Below are positions 1 to 8,382 of a stretch of 33,837 bases of DNA, piece after piece; position 1 is the stretch's first letter, and every line of letters starts with the position of its first letter. Position numbers and translations under genes: made by a program. Location of the stretch: assembly GCA_015056385.1 (NCBI GenBank), contig SVGI01000014.1, positions 1-33,837 on the forward strand. Reading direction: 5' to 3'. The notes under the pieces were generated by a model. The model worked only from the letters and a program-made list of their open reading frames with translations. It was not told where the DNA came from and searched no databases. This DNA comes from Clostridiales bacterium. Lineage in GTDB: Bacteria > Bacillota > Clostridia > HGM11327.

Positions 1-120
1 GGAAAGCCTTCCTTTCTTGGGGAATTGGGGCTGGTTTTGCGTCGCCAAATCGCCACGGCGACCGTGGCGAAAGCCACAAAACCCGCGTGAAAAAGTATTT
101 TTCACGCTAGCCTCCCTTTA
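1..120. other. GC-rich palindrome-dense non-coding edge element
   Basis: This stretch lies beyond the 3-prime end of ribF and is visibly richer in G and C than the rest of the window. It holds several inverted repeats: a 9-bp stem at 50-58/62-70 with loop CGA; a competing hairpin GTGGC-GAAA-GCCAC at 64-77 with a GNRA tetraloop; a pairing of TCGCCA 42-47 with TGGCGA 65-70; an enclosing GGTTTT 33-38 with AAAACC 78-83; and a 10-bp stem at 85-94/98-107. GGCT 29-32 could pair with AGCC 109-112. This suggests a structured RNA or a dispersed palindromic element cut by the window edge. I do not recognise a family. An open frame crosses it but has no protein-like features. Confidence 0.4.
85..107 (-). 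terminator. Hairpin downstream of ribF, possible operon terminator
   Basis: A perfect 10-bp inverted repeat (GCGTGAAAAA, loop GTA, TTTTTCACGC) lies 13 bp past the ribF stop codon. Read on the minus strand it is followed by GGGTTTTG, which is a poor U-tract. It could end the ribF operon or belong to the larger structured edge element. Confidence 0.4.
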
Positions 121-1038
121 TCAAAGCGCACATGCTTTTCGGGCGAAATCAACGTCTTTTCTTATTTGTTCTGAAAGCTGTGTAAAGGATTCGAATTTGA
201 TTTCTTCCCTGATTTTACATACGAATTCAAATTCTACTGTGTTTCCGTAAATATTTTCATTAAAATCGATAATAAATACTTCAACCGATCTTTTTTTATT
301 GTTAAATGTTGGGTTATTACCGATGTTGGCAACGGAAACGTGCTTTTTGCCGTTTACATAGGTATATCCGGCAAAAACACCGTTGGGAACAATTTTTTTG
401 GGTGAAACATCAATGTTTGCAGTAGGAAAACCAAGCAAGTTTCCCCCTCTTGCATATCCGGAAACAACATTGCCGGATAATTTGTAATTCCTGCCAAGCA
501 TTTCGTTGGCTTTGGTGATATTGCCTGCTTCTATGGTGTTTCGTATTATGGTGCTGCTTACAGTCTCGATACCGTTAAGCTTAAATTCATCCACTATTTC
601 CGTTTTAACTCCATAGGCAGAAAGCAAATTTTTAAGGTCCTTCGCGTCGGCAGATGCATGCTTGGCGAATCTGTAATTATACCCAACAACAACAGCTTCT
701 ACATTTGGAAAATGCACCATAAACCACTCGACATACTGAATTGGAGACATCCCCATTATAGCTTCATCAAAATAGCAGCCGGCAACACAGCACACATCAT
801 TCTCAGAAAAGAGATTCATTCTTTCATCAAAAAGAGATAAAAGATAATTTTGTTTTTTTTCGCCGGATAATACCTCGCTTGTATGATTAACGAATGTTAG
901 AACGGTAATGTTTTCGTGAAACTTCTTGGCTGTACGCAGTAATTCCCTGTGGCCAAGATGAACTCCGTCAAAATTGCCCATTACAACAACCTTGCTTTCG
1001 GTATCAACAGTATCAACTAAAACTGAAAAATATTTCAT
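121..1038 (-). CDS. ribF: Bifunctional riboflavin kinase/FAD synthetase
   Basis: RibF phosphorylates riboflavin to FMN and adenylates FMN to FAD in the cytoplasm. The 305-residue protein has the usual family length. The N-terminal nucleotidyltransferase carries GNFDGVHLGH at residues 21-30, the HIGH-like ATP-binding signature, and a second conserved block near VVVGYNYRFAKHASAD around residues 115-130. The C-terminal riboflavin kinase domain starts near residue 180 and shows GGNLLGFPTANI, the flavokinase PTAN motif. The gene starts 8 bp after the truB stop codon and is the last visible gene of the rimP-nusA-infB operon, its common position in Firmicutes. rpsO, often next, is not present before the window edge. 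No FMN riboswitch is seen, as expected for an operon-internal gene. Confidence 0.95.
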   Translation of the reverse strand: MKYFSVLVDTVDTESKVVVMGNFDGVHLGHRELLRTAKKFHENITVLTFVNHTSEVLSGEKKQNYLLSLFDERMNLFSENDVCCVAGCYFDEAIMGMSPIQYVEWFMVHFPNVEAVVVGYNYRFAKHASADAKDLKNLLSAYGVKTEIVDEFKLNGIETVSSTIIRNTIEAGNITKANEMLGRNYKLSGNVVSGYARGGNLLGFPTANIDVSPKKIVPNGVFAGYTYVNGKKHVSVANIGNNPTFNNKKRSVEVFIIDFNENIYGNTVEFEFVCKIREEIKFESFTQLSEQIRKDVDFARKACAL

Positions 1039-1046
1039 AATATCTT

Positions 1047-1946
1047 TTATACCAATACTTTTACGGGTTGTATATACTTTTTATCTTCTCGCTCAACAAT
1101 CCTTGCTATTGCCATAGGCTTTGTACAGCAGTACAGTATGTAATTATCGTTTTCATCTGATGCTATATGGCTTTTTTCGGCTTTTTCCAATAAAACAGCA
1201 TTACCAACCGATATTTTATCGTAATAATTCTCAGAAAAATAAACCTCGTTCATGGAGGGTAACACATCTCTTATTGAGCAGGAAAGCGCTTCAAGACAGC
1301 CTTGTTGAACAGCGTCATTTATTTCCTGAAAAGTATGACCGCTTGAAATATCAAACACTCCGCTTCTTGTACGTACAAGAGAGGATAAGTATGCATAGCA
1401 GCCTAATTTTCTTCCTAAATCTCTTGCTATTGAGCGTATATATGTACCTTTCGAACAAGTGATAGAGAACGTAATTTTGTTTTTATATAAATGATTTACC
1501 GTGAATTTTGAAACATTTACTTTTCTTTCAGGAATCGATACTTCGATATCCTTTCGTGCGTACTCATAGGCATTCATTCCATGAATTTTTATGGCTGAAA
1601 ACATAGGAGGAATCTGTGTGATATCGCCTGTAAATGATTTTATAGCTGATTTTATATCCTCATAACTGGGTGTAATATTTGACGAAGCTATTATTTTACC
1701 CTCGCTATCGCATGTATCGGTTTCAAAACCTAAGGTTATTTCACCGGAATATTCCTTTTCATCACATAAAAGGTATTCCGCCAGCTTTGTAGTCTTCCCT
1801 ATACATACGGGGAGTACACCGGCAGCATTAGGGTCAAGAGTACCTGTATGGCCTATATGTGATTCTCCTGTCATCTTCTTTAAGTAGTAAAGAGCTTTGT
1901 TCGAGGAAATTCCAGGCGGTTTTATAAGGTTTATTATACAATTCAT
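1047..1946 (-). CDS. truB: tRNA pseudouridine(55) synthase TruB
   Basis: TruB makes the pseudouridine at position 55 in the T-loop of almost all tRNAs. The 299-residue protein has the family core: LIKPPGISS at residues 7-15 and GHTGTLDPNAAGVLP from residue 32, where Asp38 matches the catalytic aspartate of the GHTGxLDP motif. KGTYIRSIARDLG, near residue 165, is the second conserved block. The C-terminal part (about residues 235-299) looks like the small TruB C-terminal RNA-binding domain. The start codon is one base past the nrnA stop, so the two are almost certainly translationally coupled, and ribF follows after 8 bp. Nothing is missing or unusual. Confidence 0.96.
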   Translation of the reverse strand: MNCIINLIKPPGISSNKALYYLKKMTGESHIGHTGTLDPNAAGVLPVCIGKTTKLAEYLLCDEKEYSGEITLGFETDTCDSEGKIIASSNITPSYEDIKSAIKSFTGDITQIPPMFSAIKIHGMNAYEYARKDIEVSIPERKVNVSKFTVNHLYKNKITFSITCSKGTYIRSIARDLGRKLGCYAYLSSLVRTRSGVFDISSGHTFQEINDAVQQGCLEALSCSIRDVLPSMNEVYFSENYYDKISVGNAVLLEKAEKSHIASDENDNYILYCCTKPMAIARIVEREDKKYIQPVKVLV

Positions 1947-1947
1947 T

Positions 1948-2913
1948 TTATAATAATTCAGAAAGTTCCTTAACTATTAATTCTTCACCCTGTAATAAAG
2001 GCATTTTAAGATTACATCCTGCCGCGTTTGTATGCCCGCCGCCACCGTGTGATAATGCAACAGCCGCTACATCCACGTCATTTGAGCGCATACTTACCTT
2101 AAGTACACCGACCTCAGCAGTTTCACGTACCAAAACAGCAGCCTTTACTCCGTATATATCACGGCAGTAATTTATAAGCTCGTCAGTATCGTCATAAGTA
2201 CAGCCTGTTTTTTCAAGCATATCGTTGGAAACCGTCATAGATGATATTTTGCCGTCGTAATGAAGCTTTATCGTTAATATTGCCGAGGCAATAAGGTTAA
2301 GCTTGTTTATTGATTTATCCTTAAACAAGCATTTCGTAAGTCCGGCTACATCTATACCGCTTTCAACGCATATACCCGCAACGTTATATGCTCTTCTATC
2401 TGCATTTGAATAAGTAAAATTACCCGTATCCGTGCTGATCGCAGCATAAATCAGCTCGGCCTGTTCCCTGCTCATTTTGTGGTTAACGCTTTGAAAAAAA
2501 TCAAAAACAATGACACCCGTTGCCGCGGCCGTTTCATCAATTATATTGATGTCGGCATAGCCGACGTTTGTTTTATGATGATCTATTACTGCGGTTCTGT
2601 TTTTTTTGTTAAAAATAACACTGTATTTTCCTGTTCTTAACGCATCGGCACAGTCAACGGCAATAAACGCATCGTATTTGTTTTCATCAATATCATCAGT
2701 AGAATACGCTGTACTGTCTATCAAAAAAAAGTATGAATAAGGGCACTTATCCTCACAAAAAAGGTCAGCCCTTACACCAAGGCTATCAATAAACAGCTTT
2801 AGTGCGTATGAGGAAGCCAGAGTATCTCCGTCCGGTGATACATGAGAAATTATAGCTACGGATTTGGAGCTTTTTATAAGTGAATATAATTGAGAAAATA
2901 ACTCAGTTTTCAT
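1948..2913 (-). CDS. nrnA: DHH/DHHA1 phosphoesterase, NrnA-type
   Basis: NrnA-type proteins are Mn-dependent phosphoesterases that degrade short oligoribonucleotides, and many also hydrolyse pAp or linear dinucleotides made from c-di-AMP. The 321-residue protein carries the DHH signatures: SHVSPDGDT at residues 23-31, AVDCADALRTG near residue 88, VIDHHKTN near residue 110, and the DHHA1 motif GGGGHTNAAGC near residue 290. The start ATG overlaps the last 11 bases of rbfA, and truB begins one base after its stop, so it sits inside the operon at the usual rbfA-nrnA-truB position. The 7TM-HD gene at 11128 is of a type that makes pApA from c-di-AMP, which enzymes of this family can finish degrading; that link is inference. 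The exact substrate cannot be told from sequence. Confidence 0.9.
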   Translation of the reverse strand: MKTELFSQLYSLIKSSKSVAIISHVSPDGDTLASSYALKLFIDSLGVRADLFCEDKCPYSYFFLIDSTAYSTDDIDENKYDAFIAVDCADALRTGKYSVIFNKKNRTAVIDHHKTNVGYADINIIDETAAATGVIVFDFFQSVNHKMSREQAELIYAAISTDTGNFTYSNADRRAYNVAGICVESGIDVAGLTKCLFKDKSINKLNLIASAILTIKLHYDGKISSMTVSNDMLEKTGCTYDDTDELINYCRDIYGVKAAVLVRETAEVGVLKVSMRSNDVDVAAVALSHGGGGHTNAAGCNLKMPLLQGEELIVKELSELL

Positions 2914-3286
2914 TGTTGCTGTTTCCCATTACTTCCCTGATCTTTTCGCTGATATATGCGGCATATTCTATTGACGTGTCGTTTACGAAGGTTAATTCGG
3001 GCACTGTATGCGTATCCACAGCCGATGCAAGACGGCTTCTGATATACCCCTTTGCTTTTTCCAGGCCGCGAATAGTTTCCTCACGCTCTTCATCTGTACC
3101 CATAACAGTTACAAAAACCTTGGCATAACGCAAATCCTTAGTTACATTCACCCTTAAAACGCTTGCCAAGGGAGAAACAGAAGGATCCTTAAGCTCATTT
3201 TGTATAATGAGGCTTATTACCTCTGTCATTCTGCTTTGAATACGCTCGATTCTTATCTGAGATGAGGTTCTGCTTTTTTTTCTCAT
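2903..3286 (-). CDS. rbfA: Ribosome-binding factor A
   Basis: RbfA binds the 30S subunit near the 5-prime helix of 16S rRNA and is needed for its late maturation, especially in the cold. The 127-residue protein is a single type-II KH-like domain. Family features include RIERIQSRMTEVISLIIQNELKDP near the start, the central LRYAKVFVTVMG strand, and IRSRLASAV leading to VPELTFVNDTSIEYAAYI. The first codons are Lys/Arg/Ser-rich. The ATG at 3286 has only a weak ribosome binding site. The leader from infB is 91 bp and contains two hairpins, described separately, so this gene may be controlled differently from infB. Its 3-prime end overlaps nrnA by 11 bp. Confidence 0.94.
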   Translation of the reverse strand: MRKKSRTSSQIRIERIQSRMTEVISLIIQNELKDPSVSPLASVLRVNVTKDLRYAKVFVTVMGTDEEREETIRGLEKAKGYIRSRLASAVDTHTVPELTFVNDTSIEYAAYISEKIREVMGNSNNEN

Positions 3287-3302
3287 ATTACGTCTTAACA
3301 GT

Positions 3303-3319
3303 AAGGCGTTTTACACCTT
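3303..3319 (-). promoter_or_regulatory. Small hairpin just upstream of rbfA
   Basis: On the minus-strand RNA, AAGGUG (3319-3314) can pair with CGCCUU (3308-3303), including one U-G wobble, around a UAAAA loop. It ends 16 bases before the rbfA ATG and could affect ribosome access. No U-tract follows, so it is not a terminator. Confidence 0.35.
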
Positions 3320-3343
3320 TTTGTTTTACCTTTCAATTAAATA

Positions 3344-3375
3344 TAATGGGAACGACGTAATTATCGTTCCCATTA
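3344..3375 (-). promoter_or_regulatory. 12-bp intergenic hairpin between infB and rbfA
   Basis: A perfect 12-bp stem (TAATGGGAACGA at 3344-3355, TCGTTCCCATTA at 3364-3375) with an 8-base loop begins 2 bp past the infB stop codon. On the minus strand it is followed by TATTTAATTG, a weak U-tract. It could be a leaky terminator or an mRNA processing or stabilising element separating infB from rbfA levels. Confidence 0.55.
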
Positions 3376-3377
3376 CG

Positions 3378-6224
3378 TTACTGTTTTATTTCTTCCATTA
3401 TATAGGCTTCAATAATGTCGCCTTCTTTGATGTCGTTAAAATTCTTAATGCCGATACCGCATTCGTAGCCTTCTGCAACCTCTTTAACGTCATCCTTGAA
3501 ACGCCTTAATGATTCAATAGCGCCCTCTGTAATTACAATGCCATCACGTACAACACGTACACTTGCGTTTCTTGTGATCTTACCCTTAAGCACGTAACTG
3601 CCTGCGATAGCACCAACGCCCGAAACCTTAAATACCTGTCTTGCTTCAGCCTGACCAAGGGCAACCTCCTTGAATTTAGGATCAAGCATACCCTTCATAG
3701 CGGCCTCTATATCCTCAATAGCGCTATAAATGATTCTGTAAAGCCTTACGTCAACGCCTGCTCTGTGAGCAGCCTCATCAACACCGTTACCTGTTCTGAC
3801 GTTAAAGCCTATTACGATAGCGTTTGATGCGTGCGCAAGTGTAATATCAGCCTCGGAAACTGCGCCAACGCCGCCGTGAATTACCTTAACCTTAACCTCG
3901 TCGTTACTGAGCTTTTCAAGAGATTGCTTAACAGCCTCAACAGAGCCCTGAACGTCAGCCTTAACGATGAGGTTGAGCTCCTTCATTTCGCCCTGCTTGA
4001 TCTGGTTGAACAAATCATCCAGATTAACGGATTTAACCTGAGTATTAAGTATTTCTCTCTGCTTGGAAAGACGTTCCTCAACAATGCTTCTGATAAGCTT
4101 ACTATCATCTGAAGCAACTATAACGTCACCTGCGCTGGGAACCTCATTAAGACCTGTTATCTCTACAGGTATTGAAGGACCTGCCTTTTTAATTTTTTTA
4201 CCGTTGTGGTCAAACATTGCTCTTACGTTACCGTGTGTTGTACCTGCAATGATTATATCACCCTCACGGAGAGTACCTGTCTGAACAAGAACTGTAGCAA
4301 CAGGGCCCTTACCCTTATCAAGCCTTGCTTCAATAATTGTACCTCTTGCATGTGTTTCGGCAGGCGCCTTAAGCTCAAGCATATCTGAAACGAGAAGAAT
4401 CATTTCAAGCAACTCATCTACGCCCTGACGTGTCTTTGCTGAAACAGGAACGCAGGGTATCTCACCGCCCCAGTCATCAACAAGAATACTGTTTTCAGCA
4501 AGCTGCTGCTTAACCCTGTTGATATCAACACCGGGAACGTCTATCTTATTTATTGCTATAATGATTGATGTCTGAGCTGCAACAGCATGGTTGTATGCTT
4601 CAAGAGTCTGAGGCATAACACCGTCGTTAGCGGCAACAACTATAACGGCAACGTCTGTAACCTTGGCACCGCGTGCTCTCATTGTTGTAAACGCTTCATG
4701 TCCGGGTGTATCAATAAAACAAATCTTGTTTCCCTTGTGATTTACAGTGTAAGCACCGATATGCTGTGTAATACCACCGGCTTCTGACGTTGTTACGTTG
4801 CTGTTTCTGATACAGTCAAGCAATGATGTTTTACCGTGGTCAACGTGGCCCATAACTGTTACAACAGGGGGGCGCTTTGTGGATTTGGAAACATCCTCGT
4901 TGTCAAGCTTGAAAAGCTCCTCAAACTTTGTTTCTGCTGATTTTGTATTTCTCTTCTCGATAACAATATCAAATTCATCGGCCAAAAGCTGGGCAGTATC
5001 AAAGTCTATCTCCTGGTTGATTGTTGCCATAACGCCCAATGTCATCAGTTTTTTTACTATTTGAGTTACTGCAACACCGATTGTTTCGGAAAGGTCCTTA
5101 ACACTTACCGTATCGCCAATTGTAATTGCCTTTTTTCTCTCGACAGTTACCTGTGCAACCTCCTCTTTAACCTTGTTCTTTTCTTTATAATGACCGGATT
5201 TCTTGATTTCTACCTTGCCGTCATCCCAAAAATCCTCGCGGAGATTCTTGAATTTTTCCTTATCCTTTTCCTTTGAAGCGTAGCTCTTGTTTTCGTTGGG
5301 CTTCAAGAGAACTGAAGAAGCCTTTTCCATGCCGTCAAAGCTCTTCTTCTGCCCCTGGAAGGACTTTCTGGGCCTGGATTCAGAGGAGTCAGAATCCTTA
5401 TCTTTATTGAAAATATCGCGGGAATTAAAGCGGTTATCCTGCTTAAAATTACCGTTCTTTCTATCGTTAAATCCCTGCGGCTGGCCCTGTGATTTGAAGC
5501 CGCTGTTATTACCGGGCTTGGAATCTATTCTGTGATACTGCTGATATTTGCTATTGAAAAGATTATCGGTGTTAAAGCCGTACTTTTCGTTTCGCTTTGC
5601 TTCATTTTGAGTTGCTTCGGCACGTGCCTTTGCAGCGCGTTCCTGAGCCTCGGCGTCTGCCTTCTTTCGAAGCTCTGCAATACGCAAACGCTCCTGTTCA
5701 GCGGCTCTCTGTCTTGCGGCTTCAATAGCAGCATTTCTGTCTGCCACTGCATTTGTGGGAGCAGCCTTGGGTTGAGACTGTTTAGCGGGCTTTTCATGCT
5801 TGGGCTCGGATTTATGTGCGATTTCAGGTGTTGCTTTTTCTTTTACAGGTTTTTCTTCAGCCTTTTTAACAGCAGGCTCTTCCTTTACTTCGGGTACATT
5901 TACCTCTGCAACATTTTCAACAACCTTTTCTTCCTTTATAGGCTCTGCTTTTGTTTCTATTTTAACCTCTTCAGGGGTAACGGTTTCTGCAACTTTGGTT
6001 TCTGAAGCTTCAGCATTGTTGATTTTTGCCTGCTCTTCTTCCAGACGGGCACGCTCAGCCCTTGCAATACGTTCTTCCTGATTTTTTTCTAATATAACCT
6101 TTTTTCTTGAAACATCACGCTCTATCTGAGAAACAATCTTTTCAAGCCTGTCATAGCCCTGAAGTATTCCTTCTATATTCTGTGTAAGCTCCATTGCTTT
6201 TTTGGTTAAACTGACCTTTGCCAA
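3378..6224 (-). CDS. infB: Translation initiation factor IF-2
   Basis: IF-2 is the GTPase that brings fMet-tRNA to the 30S subunit and promotes 50S joining. The 948-residue protein has the bacterial layout: an N-terminal helical segment (1-60), a long low-complexity linker rich in Glu/Lys/Ala/Pro then Asn/Gly/Ser/Arg (about 60-350), an IF2-N subdomain, the G domain, and C-terminal beta-barrels with the fMet-tRNA-binding domain. GTPase motifs are GHVDHGKTS at about 458, DTPGHEAF at about 505 and NKID at about 558. The first codon is TTG (6224-6222), eight bases behind a strong GGAGGT ribosome binding site; no in-frame ATG is better placed. The gene follows ylxR by 48 bp. The ylxQ (L7Ae-like) gene often found in between is absent. 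Confidence 0.97.
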   Translation of the reverse strand: MAKVSLTKKAMELTQNIEGILQGYDRLEKIVSQIERDVSRKKVILEKNQEERIARAERARLEEEQAKINNAEASETKVAETVTPEEVKIETKAEPIKEEKVVENVAEVNVPEVKEEPAVKKAEEKPVKEKATPEIAHKSEPKHEKPAKQSQPKAAPTNAVADRNAAIEAARQRAAEQERLRIAELRKKADAEAQERAAKARAEATQNEAKRNEKYGFNTDNLFNSKYQQYHRIDSKPGNNSGFKSQGQPQGFNDRKNGNFKQDNRFNSRDIFNKDKDSDSSESRPRKSFQGQKKSFDGMEKASSVLLKPNENKSYASKEKDKEKFKNLREDFWDDGKVEIKKSGHYKEKNKVKEEVAQVTVERKKAITIGDTVSVKDLSETIGVAVTQIVKKLMTLGVMATINQEIDFDTAQLLADEFDIVIEKRNTKSAETKFEELFKLDNEDVSKSTKRPPVVTVMGHVDHGKTSLLDCIRNSNVTTSEAGGITQHIGAYTVNHKGNKICFIDTPGHEAFTTMRARGAKVTDVAVIVVAANDGVMPQTLEAYNHAVAAQTSIIIAINKIDVPGVDINRVKQQLAENSILVDDWGGEIPCVPVSAKTRQGVDELLEMILLVSDMLELKAPAETHARGTIIEARLDKGKGPVATVLVQTGTLREGDIIIAGTTHGNVRAMFDHNGKKIKKAGPSIPVEITGLNEVPSAGDVIVASDDSKLIRSIVEERLSKQREILNTQVKSVNLDDLFNQIKQGEMKELNLIVKADVQGSVEAVKQSLEKLSNDEVKVKVIHGGVGAVSEADITLAHASNAIVIGFNVRTGNGVDEAAHRAGVDVRLYRIIYSAIEDIEAAMKGMLDPKFKEVALGQAEARQVFKVSGVGAIAGSYVLKGKITRNASVRVVRDGIVITEGAIESLRRFKDDVKEVAEGYECGIGIKNFNDIKEGDIIEAYIMEEIKQ

Positions 6225-6272
6225 ACTATATACCTCCGGTTAATCTACTAAAACCAAATTTAACTATAAAAA

Positions 6273-6569
6273 TTATGCCTTATCGGAATTATTGATGCTT
6301 TTTTCTATCTCGCTGATACGTTCTACAAGGGCTGCCTTTATTTCTTCGCTTGGAATTACCTCAAGATTACGCTCAATAGCTTTTATTTTCAAGGCTTTTT
6401 CCATACAGCTTCTGCAAGGGCAAATGTAAGCACCGCGACCTGACGCCTTTCCCTTTTCATCAAGCATAAGACTTCCATCAGGTGCTTTTACAATCCTTAT
6501 GAGTTCCTTTTTAAGCTTCTTTTCTCGGCATCCGATGCACATACGGATTGCAGGAGTTTTATTTTTCAT
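6273..6569 (-). CDS. ylxR: YlxR/RnpM family RNA-binding protein (DUF448)
   Basis: YlxR proteins are small RNA-binding proteins of the nusA-infB operon; the B. subtilis member has been reported to interact with RNase P and renamed RnpM. The 98-residue protein has the family signature: RMCIGCREKK with a Cys-X2-Cys pair at residues 11-14, and GRGAYICPCRSCMEKALK in the middle, followed by a basic helix. The ATG at 6569 shares its first base with the nusA TAA stop, so translation is coupled to nusA. The last 20 residues are charged and probably disordered. The identification is secure; the molecular role in this organism is transferred from the family. Confidence 0.92.
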   Translation of the reverse strand: MKNKTPAIRMCIGCREKKLKKELIRIVKAPDGSLMLDEKGKASGRGAYICPCRSCMEKALKIKAIERNLEVIPSEEIKAALVERISEIEKSINNSDKA

Positions 6570-7777
6570 TATATTTCAACTTCCTCGTTGTTACCGTTAT
6601 TGTTATACATTTCAAGAAGGTCGCCCATCTCGTCAAGATCGATATAAGACGTATCCAAATCTATATCATCCTCTGCTTTGCCGTATGACTTTGCATACTC
6701 AAGCTCCTTCTGTGCGTCTATTTCGGATTTTGTACGGATATCGATTTTAATACCTGTAAGCTTTGCGGCAAGGCGGGCGTTTATACCCTCTTTACCGATT
6801 GCAACTGAAAGGTCGTTATCCGGAACAACTGCAATAGCCTGCTTACCGGCGCTGTTCATAATAACATCCTCAATATGTGCAGGTGAAAGAGCTCTTTCAA
6901 TAAACTTTCTCTCATCCTTATCCCAAGCTATAATATCAATTTTTTCACCGTGAAGATCGTTGATAACCTGCATTATTCTCATACCGTGATTACCTATGCA
7001 GGTACCTACGGGGTCAACATTTTCAAGTCTTGAGTAAACTGCAATTTTTGTACGTACACCTGCTTCACGTGCGATTGCCTTAACGATTATGGAGCCATCT
7101 GCAAGCTCGGGGATTTCCTTTTCAAGTAATCTTAACACAAGACTGGGGTGTGAGCGTGAAACGTTTACTCTGGGTCCCTTAGGTGTATTCTCAACTGCGT
7201 ATACATATACAGGCAATCGAGCGTTGTTTTTATATCTTTCGGATTTGATCTGATCCTTTTCGTACATAACAGAATCTGTCTTTCCGAGGTTTACAAAAAC
7301 AGTTCTTTTCATTTCATGTGTAGTTTTGTCTTCCTTGAATTCTACGCGCTGTACTGTTCCCATTATAATTTCATCAAGCTTGGCATAAAATTCGTTATAT
7401 ACGCTATCTCGCTCTGCCTCCTTCAGCTTTTGCTCGATAACCTGCCTTGCGTTCTGAACGGCCATACGGCCAAAATCACTGGGTGTAACGTCTCTCTTAA
7501 TTACATCACCGATAACGGCAGCAGGCTCGAATTTAACAGCATCTGTAAGAGAAATCTGAAAATCCTCGTTTTCGACCTCCTCAACAACGTCGCGAACAGA
7601 GTAAACGCTGTAAGAACCGTCTAATTCATTAACAGTTACCTCAACATTTTCGTTTGTGTTGTATTTACGTTTATATGCTGTTACAAGCGCATGCTTGATT
7701 GTGTCGATAAGCATATCCTTATCAATACCCTTTTCTGCACAAAGGACAGATATCAATTCCATAAATTCTGATGCCAT
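6569..7777 (-). CDS. nusA: Transcription termination/antitermination protein NusA
   Basis: NusA binds RNA polymerase and nascent RNA, controlling pausing, intrinsic termination and rRNA antitermination. The 402-residue protein has an N-terminal polymerase-binding domain (about 1-130), an S1 domain (about 135-200, VQRVEFKEDKT to RLPVYVYAV), a first KH domain with GTCIGNHGMRI, and a second KH domain with AIGKEGINARLAAKLTG. It ends in an acidic tail (about 365-402) without the extra acidic repeats of proteobacterial NusA, normal for Firmicutes. The start ATG at 7777 is 5 bp past the rimP stop, with an AAAGGAG ribosome binding site inside the end of rimP. ylxR overlaps its stop by one base. Confidence 0.97.
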   Translation of the reverse strand: MASEFMELISVLCAEKGIDKDMLIDTIKHALVTAYKRKYNTNENVEVTVNELDGSYSVYSVRDVVEEVENEDFQISLTDAVKFEPAAVIGDVIKRDVTPSDFGRMAVQNARQVIEQKLKEAERDSVYNEFYAKLDEIIMGTVQRVEFKEDKTTHEMKRTVFVNLGKTDSVMYEKDQIKSERYKNNARLPVYVYAVENTPKGPRVNVSRSHPSLVLRLLEKEIPELADGSIIVKAIAREAGVRTKIAVYSRLENVDPVGTCIGNHGMRIMQVINDLHGEKIDIIAWDKDERKFIERALSPAHIEDVIMNSAGKQAIAVVPDNDLSVAIGKEGINARLAAKLTGIKIDIRTKSEIDAQKELEYAKSYGKAEDDIDLDTSYIDLDEMGDLLEMYNNNGNNEEVEI

Positions 7778-7782
7778 TTCAG

Positions 7783-8259
7783 TTACTCCTTTTCATTAAA
7801 ATCAAAGCACACCTTAGCTGCCGAGATTTCGTTATATTCAAAATTAAATGTTTCTCCATTAACCTCAAGGTTAATTCCTGTATCCTCTACCGAAGCAATA
7901 TTTCCTGTAAAGCTTTTTGCGCCGTATTTATTGGAGAAAAGCTTTATTTCGATTTTCTTCCCCTGCGCCCAGATATAATGTTGCTTTGTTCTTAATCTGC
8001 GTTCAATACCCGGAGATGAAATAGACAGGCAATAGCTGTTTGTAATAGGATCTGCCTCGTCAAGTATGTCGGAATACCTTTGGCAGAAATCATTACAGTC
8101 GTTGATGTTGACGCCGCCTTCTTTATCGATGTAGACTGTTAATCTCCAATCGGATCCGTCCTTTTTGTATTCCAGGTCGTAAATATACAGGCCCAATTCA
8201 TCGGCTAGCGGTTGAGCTAATTTCAAAGCAATTTCTTCTGTTTTACCCACAAAAAACAT
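7783..8259 (-). CDS. rimP: Ribosome maturation factor RimP
   Basis: RimP assists assembly of the 30S subunit. The 158-residue protein matches the family in length and pattern: LAQPLADELGLYIYDLEYKKDG in the N-terminal alpha/beta domain, WRLTVYIDKEGGVNINDC, then ISSPGIERRL, which precedes the C-terminal SH3-like domain. Two starts are possible. ATG 8259 lies only two bases after AAGGAAGG, whereas the GTG three codons on, at 8250, has more normal spacing; the difference is three residues. This is the first gene of the operon. Its promoter is at 8317-8345 and nearly the whole leader is an 18-bp hairpin, so the ribosome binding site follows directly after a stable structure. Confidence 0.93.
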   Translation of the reverse strand: MFFVGKTEEIALKLAQPLADELGLYIYDLEYKKDGSDWRLTVYIDKEGGVNINDCNDFCQRYSDILDEADPITNSYCLSISSPGIERRLRTKQHYIWAQGKKIEIKLFSNKYGAKSFTGNIASVEDTGINLEVNGETFNFEYNEISAAKVCFDFNEKE

Positions 8260-8272
8260 TTCCTTCCTTTAT

Positions 8273-8312
8273 CATGCAACGAAGAGTGGGTTTCCCCACT
8301 CTTCGTTGCATG
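8273..8312 (-). promoter_or_regulatory. 18-bp perfect hairpin at the predicted 5-prime end of the rimP operon mRNA
   Basis: The arms 8273-8290 and 8295-8312 are perfectly complementary over 18 bp. On the minus strand the loop is GAAA, a stable GNRA tetraloop. The predicted transcription start from the promoter at 8317-8345 is near 8310, inside the outer end of the stem, so the RNA would begin double-stranded. The downstream bases ATAAAGGAAGG are not a U-tract, so it is a poor intrinsic terminator for the gene at 8383. A role in mRNA stability or leader control is inferred. Confidence 0.75.
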
Positions 8313-8316
8313 TAAT

Positions 8317-8345
8317 ATTCTATCATAATATTAAAAATAAATCAA
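8317..8345 (-). promoter_or_regulatory. SigmaA promoter of the rimP-nusA-infB operon
   Basis: TTGATT (8345-8340), a 17-base spacer and TAGAAT (8322-8317) on the minus strand make a near-consensus housekeeping promoter. The predicted start is near 8310, about 50 bases before rimP. Confidence 0.8.
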
Positions 8346-8382
8346 GGCTTTTTGCTCAAAAAAATGCAAAATACTGACGTTT

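Noticed and set aside
17-250. Plus-strand open frame of 77 codons over the left edge
   Set aside because: It runs through the palindromic element and then antisense into ribF; composition is not protein-like and there is no ribosome binding site.
5532-6081. Two long plus-strand frames rich in Cys/Phe/Ser opposite infB
   Set aside because: They are antisense reflections of the low-complexity Glu/Lys/Ala linker of IF-2, which gives long open frames on the opposite strand.
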